Positions 1 to 8,566 are shown, counted from the first letter of the stretch. The stretch is 64,000 nucleotides of DNA from an uncultured Phascolarctobacterium sp. (GCA_947630795.1 CANRJC010000007.1:34182-98181), one strand, 5' to 3'. Translations and numbers: made by a program. The notes: a model not told the origin generated them from the letters alone.

Positions 1-1
1 C

Positions 2-367
2 CCCCGGCTGGTGGCCTTGGCCTTTTCGGTGCAGCTTTTAAGAGCGAGCGGCTTTGCCCCCAGCTTAGAACATTGCGCCGCTTGTCAGCGGCCCTTGAGG
101 GAAGAAGAAGACACTTTTTTCAGCTGCACGCAAGGAGGAGCTCTTTGCTCTCACTGCGCCGCTCTTTTGGGAGAGGAGGAAGCCTTTCCCGCCGCGGCCC
201 GGGCTTTTTGGCGGCAGTTGGACGCCATCGACCTTGCCGCTCCCTCGGCCTTCACCGTGAAGGGGGGCACCTTGCTGGCGACGGAGAAGGTGCTGGGCCT
301 CTACCTTCTCAGTTTGACGGAGCGGCCTCTCAAAAGTTTGGCCTTCATCAAAGAACTGGGGTTGTAA
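2..367 (+). CDS. recO: DNA repair protein RecO, C-terminal part (cut by window edge)
   Basis: The frame is open to the left edge, so only the C-terminal ~121 residues are present. RecO loads RecA onto SSB-coated single strands in the RecFOR pathway. The visible part has the RecO zinc-binding layout: a helix ending in a G-x-x-P-x-L-x-x-C turn, then CAAC, and about 20 residues on a FS/GG-x-LCSHC segment. The start lies outside the window, so the GTG at position 11 should not be taken as the real start. recO upstream of glyQS is a common order in Firmicutes. Confidence 0.85.
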   Translation, partial: PRLVALAFSVQLLRASGFAPSLEHCAACQRPLREEEDTFFSCTQGGALCSHCAALLGEEEAFPAAARAFWRQLDAIDLAAPSAFTVKGGTLLATEKVLGLYLLSLTERPLKSLAFIKELGL

Positions 368-702
368 AAACGCAGCATGAAATAAAAAGCGCGACTGACG
401 CCCTCAAGGGTGGGCTCCTCGGGGGTGTTGCTTTTTTGAAAAAGCTTCAGGCGAAAAAAACTTGCGGCTGCGGGAAAAAGCAAAAAATTTTTAAATGCGT
501 AAAAAAGCTCAGCTCGCTTTAAAAAGTCGAGCGCCGCAAAAGGAAGGAGCAAGTTCATCTTAACGAGAAGGAAAAAACGCAAGAAGCGGCGAATCATCGT
601 TTAGAAAGGTAGGGCCTTCTTTAAAAAGCTCGGGCCGATCCCTTCGATCGAAAAGTGAAAATGACGCAGTTTTGTGCGGATGCGATGTCGTTATTGCGTT
701 TT
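368..702. other. Intergenic stretch, no gene seen
   Basis: Between recO and the terminator at 703 I see no convincing gene. Open frames here on either strand are basic, low-complexity and lack a ribosome binding site. The stretch is rich in A/T runs. Confidence 0.5.
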
Positions 703-736
703 TGCCGCGGTCCCTTAGGGGATGGCGGCATTTTTT
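703..736 (+). terminator. Rho-independent terminator-like hairpin
   Basis: The arms TGCCGCGGTCCC and GGGATGGCGGCA close on a TTAG loop and are followed by six T. It ends transcription from the recO side just before the promoter of the AbiEi-like pair. Confidence 0.7.
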
Positions 737-754
737 ATGAAAAGCGGCAGCACG

Positions 755-820
755 ATCTCATCATAAAAATTTGCATCTCATCATAAATCATGATAAGATG
801 TAAAAAAGTATGATGAGGTG
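755..820 (+). promoter_or_regulatory. Promoter with four phased operator half-sites before the AbiEi/AbiEii-like pair
   Basis: A promoter TTGCAT (771-776), N17, TAAGAT (794-799) lies inside a set of related sites. ATCTCATCATAAA occurs at 755-767 and again at 775-787, exactly 20 bp apart. The inverted form ATGATAAGAT is at 790-799 and ATGATGAG at 810-817, again 20 bp apart. The second and third sites cover the -35 and -10. The last site overlaps the Shine-Dalgarno GAGGTG of the next gene. AbiEi-type antitoxins are known to repress their own promoter through inverted repeats; that these sites serve this protein is an inference. Confidence 0.75.
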
Positions 821-825
821 TTGAC

Positions 826-1809
826 ATGAAAAAAATGCTCGGCGATCTATTGCACACAGAAGTGAAAGAGCTCGTCTTCGGCGAGAAAGAAAAATTACCG
901 CTTTATCTTGCGGCCGGCTACGAAATAAAAATGTTCCGTCTTTTCGAAACGGAAGTGCTTTTTCTTCGGCCCAAGGAGCAGCTCTCTTTGGCGGTGTTGA
1001 AAAAACATTGGGCCGCCTTCACGGCTTTGAGCGGGCGGCCCTGTGTGATCTGCGGCTGTGCCCTCAGCCGCTATGGACGCAGACGAATGATAGAATTGGG
1101 CATTCCTTTTTTGTGGGATCGAGACAATATGTACCTTCCCTTTCTCGGCTTGAGCCTGGGCAAGACCGCCGCCGCGCCTTTGCCTGCAGTGAAAAAATTT
1201 TCGCCGATGACGCAAAAGACGGTGCTCACGGCGCTTTATGAGAAGTGGAGCAAAGTTTCGACCAAAGAGATAGCCGCAAAGTTAAAAGTGGCCCGCATCA
1301 CTGCCGCCCGCACTTTACGAGAATTGCAAGCTTTGGGGCTCCCCTTGGTGGAGCAAGAGGGCAAGACCAAATATTTCAGCTATCGGGGGGAGAGCCGCCG
1401 ACTCTTTGAATTGTGCCGCCCCTATTTCAGCGATCCCGTAGAAAAGAGCCTGCCTTTAAGAGAGGTGCCCCGTGAAGTGAAATATAAAAGCGGTCTCTCT
1501 GCTCTGGCGGCCCGCTCTTTGCTGGCCGAAGAGGCCTGCCCCACTTTCGCCGTGAGCAAACGCGAATATAAAGCTTTGGCTTTAGATCGTTATCCTTCGC
1601 CTGAAGAAGACGAGCCGAGCTGTGTGGTCCAAGTTATGAACTATTCGCTCAAGGAGGGAGAGAGCGTCGATCCCATCAGCGCACTGTTATCGTTGAGCGA
1701 CGCAGAAAAAAAGGACCCGCGGGTGGAGAAGGCCGCAGAAAAAATATTGGAGGAGATATTGGATGATAAGGGGCCTGGAAAAATTCAAACGCCGCTTCGC
1801 ACCGTATAA
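826..1809 (+). CDS. AbiEi-like antitoxin / winged-helix transcriptional regulator
   Basis: A 327-residue protein that immediately precedes and overlaps a nucleotidyltransferase-like gene, the order of type IV AbiEi-AbiEii systems. Residues ~125-190 read as a winged helix (TALYEKWSKVSTKEIAAKLKV, then ARTLRELQALGLP and a wing). The N-terminal ~115 residues are of unknown fold and may be family-specific; the protein is longer than classic AbiEi (~200-300 aa). The start is the ATG at 826 with GAGGTG upstream, and operator repeats cover its promoter. It could instead be a MarR-like regulator; the pairing favours AbiEi. Confidence 0.65.
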   Translation: MKKMLGDLLHTEVKELVFGEKEKLPLYLAAGYEIKMFRLFETEVLFLRPKEQLSLAVLKKHWAAFTALSGRPCVICGCALSRYGRRRMIELGIPFLWDRDNMYLPFLGLSLGKTAAAPLPAVKKFSPMTQKTVLTALYEKWSKVSTKEIAAKLKVARITAARTLRELQALGLPLVEQEGKTKYFSYRGESRRLFELCRPYFSDPVEKSLPLREVPREVKYKSGLSALAARSLLAEEACPTFAVSKREYKALALDRYPSPEEDEPSCVVQVMNYSLKEGESVDPISALLSLSDAEKKDPRVEKAAEKILEEILDDKGPGKIQTPLRTV

Positions 1810-2515
1810 AGATCAATACGTGCTGATCGGCGGAGCGGCCTGCGAATTGCTCATGGACGCAGCCGGCCGCGATTTCAGAGCGACGAAAGACTTAGACTTA
1901 GTGTTGCTGGCGGAAAATATCACGCCGGACTTCGGCCGAGCTTTTTGGGCTTTCATCAGGGAAGGAAGATATCGTCACAAAAGCAAAAGCAGCGGCGAAG
2001 CCCAATTTTACCGTTTCGACAGACCTGAAGCCGACGGCTTCCCCCACATGATAGAATTATTCTCCCGCTCGCCGTGGTTGCCGGAAGCGGAAGGGGCCTC
2101 TCTCACGCCCATCCGTTTTTCCGAAGACCTTTCCAGTTTATCGGCCATCCTTTTGAACAAGGCATACTATGAATTGCTGCGGGAAGGAAGAACGGAAATA
2201 GACGGAGTGATGATCTTAGGCCTCCCCTACATCATCCTTTTCAAAGCCAAAGCTTGGCTCGAACTCAACGCCGCCAAAGAACAGGGGCGGCCGGTCGACA
2301 GCAGAGACATCAAAAAACACAAGAACGATATCGCGCGATTGGCCGCACTGCTGACCCCCGGCACTGAGCTCACGTTGAGCGGCGAGATCAAAAAAGACAT
2401 GGAAGATTTTATCGCCCGCTACGAAAAAGAACCGGCAGTTTTGGAAGACTTGGGCATGAAAGATATCACCAACGCAGCCCTCACAGCCCTCCTGAAAGCC
2501 GTCTATCTCACTTGA
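1763..2515 (+). CDS. AbiEii/MenA-like nucleotidyltransferase toxin
   Basis: A 250-residue protein with the N-terminal signature of AbiEii-type nucleotidyltransferases: VLIGGAACELL (~22-32) followed by R-x-T-K-D-L-D-L-V-L (~38-48), which carries the metal-binding Asp pair. Relatives act on nucleotides or tRNA 3' ends and are held in check by the upstream AbiEi-like protein. The gene starts 47 nt inside its partner, with AGGAG eight bases before ATG 1763, so the two are translationally coupled. The substrate cannot be told from sequence. A housekeeping nucleotidyltransferase role is less likely given the partner and operator. Confidence 0.7.
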   Translation: MIRGLEKFKRRFAPYKDQYVLIGGAACELLMDAAGRDFRATKDLDLVLLAENITPDFGRAFWAFIREGRYRHKSKSSGEAQFYRFDRPEADGFPHMIELFSRSPWLPEAEGASLTPIRFSEDLSSLSAILLNKAYYELLREGRTEIDGVMILGLPYIILFKAKAWLELNAAKEQGRPVDSRDIKKHKNDIARLAALLTPGTELTLSGEIKKDMEDFIARYEKEPAVLEDLGMKDITNAALTALLKAVYLT

Positions 2516-2547
2516 GCTCTCCGTTTTTTTCGCCTTCTTTAATTTTA

Positions 2548-2576
2548 TTGACAACTTTTTGAGAAATGACTATACT
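2548..2576 (+). promoter_or_regulatory. Promoter of the glyQS T-box operon
   Basis: TTGACA (2548-2553), N17, TATACT (2571-2576): near-consensus vegetative promoter placed just before the T-box leader. Confidence 0.85.
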
Positions 2577-2584
2577 ATAGCTGT

Positions 2585-2790
2585 GCGATGAAGAAGAGGA
2601 GTAGCCTGCCCCTTCAAGCGAGCTGGTACGGTGCAAGACAGCGATGCAGGCGAAGGCGCTTCGGAGCGAAAAGAAAAAGAGAAAGCGGGTCGGCCGAAAA
2701 AATTTTTTCGGCCGGTCAAGCAGGGTGGAACCGCGGAGCAAGGCACCTTCGTCCCTGTAACTGTCGTTATGGGGCGGCGGGGCCTTTTTT
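2585..2790 (+). promoter_or_regulatory. Glycine T-box leader of glyQS
   Basis: The leader begins with a Stem I signature (GATGAAGAAGAGGAGTA at the 5' side), has the distal-loop type segment GGTGCAAGACAGC, and carries the invariant T-box core AGGGTGGAACCGCGG at 2722-2736. A terminator follows: GGCACCTTCGTCCC pairs with GGGGCGGCGGGGCC and runs into six T (2742-2790). Uncharged tRNA-Gly should stabilise the antiterminator and allow glyQS transcription. GGC triplets lie in the region expected for the specifier, but I cannot assign the specifier loop with certainty. Confidence 0.92.
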
Positions 2791-2830
2791 ATTGCCGCAC
2801 CGAAAAAACATCAGCTGAAGGAGGCTGCGT

Positions 2831-3709
2831 ATGGACTTTCAGACCATCATCCTGAAATTGCAAAATTTTTGGGCCAAGCAAGGCTGTGTCATGGCCCAGC
2901 CCTACGACATCGAAAAGGGCGCCGGCACCATGAACCCCTCCACTTTTTTGAGAGTGCTGGGGCCCGAGCCCTGGCGGGTGGGCTATGTAGAGCCGTCCCG
3001 CCGGCCGGCGGACGGCCGTTACGGCGATAACCCCAACCGGCTCTTTCAACATCACCAGTATCAGGTGATCATGAAGCCCTCCCCGGAAAATATCCAAGAC
3101 CTTTATCTGCAGAGCTTGGCCGAATTGGGCCTCAGTCAAGAAGAACACGACATCCGTTTCGTGGAAGACAACTGGGAGTCGCCCACGCTGGGAGCCTGGG
3201 GCCTGGGCTGGGAAGTGTGGCTGGACGGCATGGAGATCACTCAGTTCACCTACTTCCAACAGGTGGGCTCTCTCGATCTCAAACCGGTGAGCGTAGAGAT
3301 CACCTACGGTCTGGAGCGCATCGCCATGTACATCCAGGGCGTGGAAAATGTTTTCGACATCCAATGGGTGGGGGACGTCACCTACGGCGATGTTTTCCAC
3401 AGCAACGAAGTAGAACAGTCCTACTATAATTTCCAAGTGGCGGACACCGCTCTGCTCTTCGATCTTTTCGACAAATACGAGGCGGAGGCCAAAAGGGTCA
3501 TCGAACTGGGCTATGTGCATCCGGCCTACGATTACGTTTTGAAATGCTCCCACACTTTCAATCTGTTGGATTCGAGAGGTGCCATCTCCGTTTCCGAGCG
3601 CACCGCCTACATCGCCCGGGTGAGGGCCATGGCCCGGCTCTGCGCCGCTGCCTATGTGAAACAAAGAGAAGCTCTCTCCTATCCTCTCATCAAAAAGGAG
3701 GGCCGTTGA
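2831..3709 (+). CDS. glyQ: Glycine--tRNA ligase alpha subunit
   Basis: The 292-residue catalytic alpha chain of the alpha2-beta2 glycyl-tRNA synthetase, which charges tRNA-Gly with glycine. It has the typical GlyQ start ([17 protein letters not shown]), the [19 protein letters not shown] block at ~22-40, and [19 protein letters not shown] class II motif 2 (here [15 protein letters not shown], ~75-90). Full length for the family. Start ATG 2831 has AAGGAGG eight bases upstream. Controlled by the T-box upstream, and one base before glyS. Confidence 0.97.
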   Translation: MDFQTIILKLQNFWAKQGCVMAQPYDIEKGAGTMNPSTFLRVLGPEPWRVGYVEPSRRPADGRYGDNPNRLFQHHQYQVIMKPSPENIQDLYLQSLAELGLSQEEHDIRFVEDNWESPTLGAWGLGWEVWLDGMEITQFTYFQQVGSLDLKPVSVEITYGLERIAMYIQGVENVFDIQWVGDVTYGDVFHSNEVEQSYYNFQVADTALLFDLFDKYEAEAKRVIELGYVHPAYDYVLKCSHTFNLLDSRGAISVSERTAYIARVRAMARLCAAAYVKQREALSYPLIKKEGR

Positions 3710-3710
3710 G

Positions 3711-5855
3711 ATGGAAAAACTGCTTTTTGAGATCGGCACGGAAGAGATACCGGCCAAATTCATGCCGGGCAGCCTGGCTCAATTAAAGGAGCTGGCAGAA
3801 AAGAAATTAGAAGAGCAGCACATCCCCTATGCCGACGTGAAAGTTTACGGCACGCCCCGCCGCCTCACCTTTATAGCCGACGGCGTGGCCGAAAAACAGG
3901 AAGATATTTTGAAAGAGGCCAAGGGCCCCTCGCTGCAGATCGCTTACGTGAACAAAGTGCCCAGCAAAGCGGCGGAAGGTTTTGCCCGGGGCCAAGGGGT
4001 GGCGGTGGCCGACCTCATCGCGAAAGACGGCTACGTTTATGCCGTGAAGCACATCGAAGGGCGGCCCACCATAGAACTACTGCCCGCTCTTTTGGAAGAC
4101 ATCATCCGCAGCCTCACCTTCCCCAAGACCATGCGCTGGGCCGACCACGACTTTCGTTTCGTCCGCCCCATCCGCTGGCTGGTCGCTCTCTTCGGCGATA
4201 AGACAGTGCCGGTAGAGATCACCGGCGTGAAGTCGGGCCGAGTTTCCCGGGGCCATCGCTTTTTGAGAGGGCCGCTGGAGAAAAAAGACGCCGAAAGTTT
4301 CATCAAGAGCGTGGCGTCTAGAGTGGTGAACGCCGCTGTCACCGCCAATAGCGACAGCTTCGGCCTCGTGGTGCTCCCTAAGGCCGACGATTATGAGCGG
4401 CTGCTCAGGGCCAACTTCGTGATGGTGGATCAAAACGTAAGGCGGGAGGTCATTCGTCGGCAAGTGACAGAGCTGGCCGCAAAAGAAGGGGGCAGGGCAG
4501 AGATCGACCCCGACCTTTTGGAAGAAGTCACCTATTTGGTAGAATGGCCCACCGCTTTGTGCGGCAGCTTCGCCAAAAGTTTTTTGGCGTTGCCCAAAGA
4601 ATGCATCATCACCCCCATGAGAGAGCATCAGCGCTACTTCCCTGTGCTGAAAGAAGACGGCTCGCTCTTGAATAGGTTCATCACCGTCGCCAACGGCGAC
4701 GACAAACATTTGGCTGTGATCGCTCACGGCAACGAGAGAGTGCTGCGGGCCCGGCTCTCCGATGCGGAATTTTTCTTTAAAGAAGACAGGAAGCTGAGCT
4801 TGGCCGCCCGTTTGGAAAAATTGAAGACCGTTTCTTTCCAAGAAGGCTTGGGCAACATGGAAGACAAGAGCCGCCGCCTGGCTCAGGAAGCGAAGGCTTT
4901 GGCCTATGCAGTGAACAGCGCCGTCGAGCCCGCCAAATTGGAAAGGGCCGCTCTTTTGGCCAAGTGCGACCTGGTGAGCAACATGGTGGTGGAATTCACC
5001 GAGCTGCAGGGCGTGATGGGCAGAGAATATGCCAAATTAGACGGCGAAGACCCGGCGGTGGCTTTGGCGATCTACGAACACTATCTGCCCCGCTTCGCCG
5101 GCGACGAACTGCCGAAGTCGGCCTTGGGCCGCCTGATAGGCATCGCCGACAAATTGGACAACATCGCCGCTGCTTTCAGCCGCGGCCTGGCCCCCACCGG
5201 TTCGCAAGATCCTTACGCTCTGCGCCGTCAGGCTTTGGGCATCATCAACATCCTCATCGACGGCGAGCTGCACGTGGGCTTAGGCAAGATGACGGCGGCC
5301 GCTCTCTATCTTTTGAACGTGCCTGCCGAAAAGACCGGCGAATTGGTGCCCCAGATCATGAGCTTCATCAAACAAAGGCTGCGCAACCTGCTCATCGATC
5401 AAGGCCTGCGTTACGATGCGGTGGACGCCGCCCTGGCCGACGACAGAGACAACGATGTGACGGATATCTATCTTAGGGCGCGGGCTCTCGACACCTTCGA
5501 AGAAAAAGGCGAAGCCGCAGCTTTGGTGCAGGCTGCCACCCGGGTGGCCAATCTGCGCAGCAAGGCCGAAGGAGACTGGGCCGTCGATCCTCTGCTCTTC
5601 AGGGAAGAAGCGGAGCGGGAACTTTACGCCAAAGTTCAGGAAGTGTCGCCTTTGGTGATGGCGGCCGCCGTGAGATACGATTACCCGAAAGTTTTGCAGC
5701 TGGCCTCGGGCCTCGCCCGGCCCATCGATCGTTTCTTCCGCGACGTGATGGTGATGGACAAAGACGAAAAGATAAAGGCCAACCGTTTGGCCCTTTTGGC
5801 CGCGGTGCAGGACGTCACCCACGCGGTGGGCGACCTGGGCTGCTTGGTGCTGTAA
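3711..5855 (+). CDS. glyS: Glycine--tRNA ligase beta subunit
   Basis: The 714-residue tRNA-binding beta chain. It opens with LLFEIGTEEIPAKFMPGSLAQL, the standard GlyS N-terminus, and has the RWADHDFRFVRPIRWLVAL block (~142-160) and a C-terminal DALR-type anticodon-binding region with RALDTFEEKGEA. Slightly longer than many homologues (~690). Starts one base after the glyQ stop with a GAGG-type site inside glyQ, so it is cotranscribed and regulated by the same T-box. Confidence 0.97.
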   Translation: MEKLLFEIGTEEIPAKFMPGSLAQLKELAEKKLEEQHIPYADVKVYGTPRRLTFIADGVAEKQEDILKEAKGPSLQIAYVNKVPSKAAEGFARGQGVAVADLIAKDGYVYAVKHIEGRPTIELLPALLEDIIRSLTFPKTMRWADHDFRFVRPIRWLVALFGDKTVPVEITGVKSGRVSRGHRFLRGPLEKKDAESFIKSVASRVVNAAVTANSDSFGLVVLPKADDYERLLRANFVMVDQNVRREVIRRQVTELAAKEGGRAEIDPDLLEEVTYLVEWPTALCGSFAKSFLALPKECIITPMREHQRYFPVLKEDGSLLNRFITVANGDDKHLAVIAHGNERVLRARLSDAEFFFKEDRKLSLAARLEKLKTVSFQEGLGNMEDKSRRLAQEAKALAYAVNSAVEPAKLERAALLAKCDLVSNMVVEFTELQGVMGREYAKLDGEDPAVALAIYEHYLPRFAGDELPKSALGRLIGIADKLDNIAAAFSRGLAPTGSQDPYALRRQALGIINILIDGELHVGLGKMTAAALYLLNVPAEKTGELVPQIMSFIKQRLRNLLIDQGLRYDAVDAALADDRDNDVTDIYLRARALDTFEEKGEAAALVQAATRVANLRSKAEGDWAVDPLLFREEAERELYAKVQEVSPLVMAAAVRYDYPKVLQLASGLARPIDRFFRDVMVMDKDEKIKANRLALLAAVQDVTHAVGDLGCLVL

Positions 5856-5912
5856 AAAATTTTTCGAAAAATTTTTCGGCGGCACAAGAGCCGTCTAGAT
5901 ATGGTGATGTTT

Positions 5913-5962
5913 GGCCTCTGCTTGCGAAAAAAACGCAGGCAGAGGCGTTCCTTTGTCTTTTT
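5913..5962 (+). terminator. Probable glyQS terminator
   Basis: GCCTCTGC-TTGCG pairs with CGCA-GCAGAGGC around an A-rich loop (5913-5945), followed by a pyrimidine/T-rich tail. Confidence 0.6.
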
Positions 5963-5985
5963 CACAAAGTTTTTGCAAAAAAGTG

Positions 5986-6015
5986 TTGCAACAAAAACAA
6001 ATAGTGTGCTATAAT
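5986..6015 (+). promoter_or_regulatory. Promoter of the SLH porin
   Basis: TTGCAA (5986-5991), N18, TATAAT (6010-6015), with a TG two bases before the -10 (extended -10). A strong promoter fits a major outer-membrane protein. Confidence 0.85.
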
Positions 6016-6019
6016 GACG

Positions 6020-6240
6020 ATAACTAGGAAGAGGAGTTAGGAGCGCGCCCTCACGCGTTCCGCTTGCGAGTAGCTCCTCGGACCAGTAAAGTCGGAAGGT
6101 GCGCCTTCACCCGAAAACTTTTACGGTCGCTATAAAACGCTGGCTTGAAGAAGGCAGACGTGAAAAGACCCGAACGGCGAAGGAAACGAGGAAGCTTGCG
6201 CGGCTCGGTGTTTTTGAGCGTTTTGCCTCTTTTTTTGTCA
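6020..6240 (+). promoter_or_regulatory. Structured leader with terminator; lysine-riboswitch-like
   Basis: About 260 nt separate the promoter from the porin start. In order the leader holds TTAGGAGCGCG, GCGAGTAG, GGAAGG, CCCGAA and GCTGG, which resemble the ordered conserved blocks of the lysine riboswitch (AGAGGNGCG, AGTA, GAAAGG, GCCGAA, GCTGG); the final TGTC-type block is not clear. A hairpin with GAGG/CCTC outer and GCTC/GAGC inner pairs ends in seven T at 6188-6238, as an expression platform would. The presence of a structured, terminator-ended leader is seen directly; the lysine assignment is tentative. Confidence 0.5.
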
Positions 6241-6280
6241 GGGTTTTATAAATAATAAAATTCCTGAGGAGGAATGAAAA

Positions 6281-7531
6281 ATGAAGAAATCCTTGATCTT
6301 CGCCATGGCTATGGCTCTGGGCGTAACTGCCAGCGCTTATGCCGCCAATCCGTTCAGTGATGTGCCTGCCGGCCACTGGGCTTATGACAGCATCGAGAAA
6401 CTGGCTGCTGCCGGCGTTATCGACGGCTACGGCGACGGCACCTTCGGCGGCGACAAGCTGATGACCCGTTACGAGATGGCTCAGATCGTTGCTCGCGCAA
6501 TGGCCAACGGCGCCAATGTTGACAAACTGGCTGCCGAGTTCGCAGACGAGCTGGACGCTCTGGGCGTTCGCGTTGCCAACCTGGAGAAGAAGGCTGACGC
6601 AGTTAAGATCACCGGCCAGATCCGCGCTCACTATCAGAGCTTCCATGGCTACGCAGCAGCAGCAGATGCTACCGTTCTTCGTTCCCGTCTGTTCTTCAAA
6701 GGCCAGATCAACGATGACTGGACTTATACCGGCATGATCGAGAACCAGCAGAATCTGCGCAATGACACCGGCGATGAGGTCACCAGATTCCAGCGTGCAT
6801 TCGTAAACGGCAAACTGGGCGGCGTAGACATCGAAGCAGGCCGTAACCATCTGGTACTGCTGGGCAACGGCGGCCAGATCTACGGCAACCGCGCCGACTA
6901 TGTAAAAGCTTCTTACGGCAAAGACATCAAACTGACCGGTATCGTAGGTAAGATGTCTTCCGGTACTGGCGCTAATGTTGCTGGTGGTGCCGACTACGGC
7001 GAAGACTTCTGGGCTGCTTCCGTAAGCGGCAAGATCGGCGTAGTGAATGCCGAAGTTATGTATGTTGATGTAAAAGATCAGAACAACGGTGCATTCGGCA
7101 AGTTGGCCGACGGACGCACTGACAAAAAGGCAGACAACAACATCGTGGGCATCGACGTGAAGTTCCCCATCGTGAAAGACCTGACCTTGGAAGGCCTGTG
7201 GATGAAGGCCGATGAAGACGATACCGACGGCAACGATCAGGGCGTATTCGCTATGTTGAAATACAAGGGCGCCAAAGCCAACAAACCCGGTAGCTGGGGC
7301 GTATACGCCAAGTACTACAACATGGCCGGCACCGTTAATATCCAACAAGGCGAGGACAACACCTTCCCGAACAAGTTCACGACTGGCGGCTTCGAAGGCT
7401 ATGCTATCGGCGCAGAGTACGCACTTGCCAAGAACATGGTAGCTCTTATCGACTACGAGCAACTGGACGACAAGAGAGACGGTCAGGACGACGGCGCTGC
7501 ACTGTGGAGCCAGTTGGTCATCACTTTCTAA
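6281..7531 (+). CDS. SLH-domain outer-membrane porin (OmpM type)
   Basis: A 416-residue precursor with a signal peptide (MKKSLIFAMAMALGVTASAYA, cut after AYA), then one SLH domain at ~23-75 (NPFSDVPAGHWAYDSIEKLAAAGVIDGYGDGTFGGDKLMTRYEMAQ), a short coiled segment (~80-105) and a C-terminal beta-barrel ending in Phe. In diderm Firmicutes such proteins tether the outer membrane to (often polyaminated) peptidoglycan through SLH and form pores with the barrel. GGAGG precedes ATG 6281. Codon use is cleaner than that of neighbours, as for highly expressed genes. Transcription appears to be gated by the leader upstream. Confidence 0.93.
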   Translation: MKKSLIFAMAMALGVTASAYAANPFSDVPAGHWAYDSIEKLAAAGVIDGYGDGTFGGDKLMTRYEMAQIVARAMANGANVDKLAAEFADELDALGVRVANLEKKADAVKITGQIRAHYQSFHGYAAAADATVLRSRLFFKGQINDDWTYTGMIENQQNLRNDTGDEVTRFQRAFVNGKLGGVDIEAGRNHLVLLGNGGQIYGNRADYVKASYGKDIKLTGIVGKMSSGTGANVAGGADYGEDFWAASVSGKIGVVNAEVMYVDVKDQNNGAFGKLADGRTDKKADNNIVGIDVKFPIVKDLTLEGLWMKADEDDTDGNDQGVFAMLKYKGAKANKPGSWGVYAKYYNMAGTVNIQQGEDNTFPNKFTTGGFEGYAIGAEYALAKNMVALIDYEQLDDKRDGQDDGAALWSQLVITF

Positions 7532-7577
7532 GAAAAAATTCGTCACAGCGGCAACTGCGCAAGTTGCAAAAATTTAC

Positions 7578-7604
7578 GAGGGGCACGCAAGTGCCCCTCT
7601 TTTA
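7578..7604 (+). terminator. Porin terminator
   Basis: GAGGGGCAC and GTGCCCCTC close on GCAA and are followed by a T run. Confidence 0.9.
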
Positions 7605-7624
7605 TAAATGATAGGAGAAAAAAT

Positions 7625-8440
7625 ATGAGCGACGCCACTATGAAAGATCTTTATCGGCAGCTGGCTCTGGACATGAGCGCTCGCACCTACCGCTGCAACA
7701 AGCGGCAGCAAACTTTCGGCGAGCTGGCCCACTTCGTGGCCAAACGGGGCAAGCACTACGACAGTTCGGCGGTGCGTCTCTTTTTGGTGGGCCGCTGCAC
7801 CAACGGCTGGCCCTCTCTCTATAAAGAAGGCCCGAACGCCATAGATGATTTTTCCGAAAGAGCTTATCGCGAATATTTGGGCCGTGGCTACGCTCCCTAT
7901 TTCGCATATTCCGCCGACGCCGGCTACACCGGCGGCAATAATTACCGTTTGACCGGCAGCGCTTTTTGGCGAGTGGCCCGCAACATTTGGCGGGGGCTGA
8001 GCCGAAGGGACGACGACGAGTGGCTGGACTTCATAGCGTGGAGCAATCTCTTTAAAGCCGCTCCCGACCCCGACCCCGCGAAGGGGGAGGGCGCCAACCC
8101 CACTCAAGCCATGGTCGATGCGCAATTCAAAAGCTGCCTTGCCATCTTGAAGCAGGAAGTGGACGAGCTTCTTCCCACCCACGTCATTTTCGTCACCGGC
8201 TGGGACGGTTGGTTCGAAGACAGAAAGAACAGTTTCGCCGCCGCTTTTCCTCAGATTAAAAGGACGACGGCATATAAATACATCGAAGGAGAAGGCACCG
8301 TCGCCGCAAAGGGCAGGGCTGTGCCCGCTTTGGTGCTGAAACGGCCGGAATACAGGAACGAGAGCGAGTACGTGCAGGAAGTGCTCGCCTTTTTTGAGGA
8401 AAGAGGGGACGCGAGAGGGAGCGTCTCTTTTGTTTTGTGA
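7625..8440 (+). CDS. Unrecognised 271-aa protein, faintly uracil-DNA-glycosylase-like
   Basis: I do not recognise the family with confidence. It is soluble, with no signal peptide or membrane segment. Local motifs include LFLVGRCTNGWPS (~51-63), WSNLFK (~138-143) and HVIFVTGWDGWF (~184-195) before a C-terminal RPE. The glycine-rich loop after a hydrophobic strand and the W-S-N-L-F segment recall the UDG superfamily, but the canonical catalytic motifs are absent. AGGAG lies before ATG 7625. It follows the porin terminator and stands alone. Confidence 0.55.
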   Translation: MSDATMKDLYRQLALDMSARTYRCNKRQQTFGELAHFVAKRGKHYDSSAVRLFLVGRCTNGWPSLYKEGPNAIDDFSERAYREYLGRGYAPYFAYSADAGYTGGNNYRLTGSAFWRVARNIWRGLSRRDDDEWLDFIAWSNLFKAAPDPDPAKGEGANPTQAMVDAQFKSCLAILKQEVDELLPTHVIFVTGWDGWFEDRKNSFAAAFPQIKRTTAYKYIEGEGTVAAKGRAVPALVLKRPEYRNESEYVQEVLAFFEERGDARGSVSFVL

Positions 8441-8566
8441 AAAGCGCCGTTTTTCACACTACCCGATAGTGTCAAGAGTGCTGTTGTTTTATCTCTTCCC
8501 CTTAGTTTGTATAGGGGCCATCCTCTTTCGTACTGCCGACTCTATGGATAGACAAGAGCTATAGGA

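Noticed and set aside
301..597. A 98-codon minus-strand frame after recO
   Set aside because: Overlaps recO, is dominated by Phe/Leu/Lys from A/T runs and lacks a ribosome binding site.
2789..3763. A long open frame antisense to glyQ
   Set aside because: Covers the glyQ frame and the T-box region; shadow only.
6107..7546. A 479-codon open frame antisense to the porin
   Set aside because: It is a shadow of the strongly biased porin codons; no ribosome binding site and no protein-like features.
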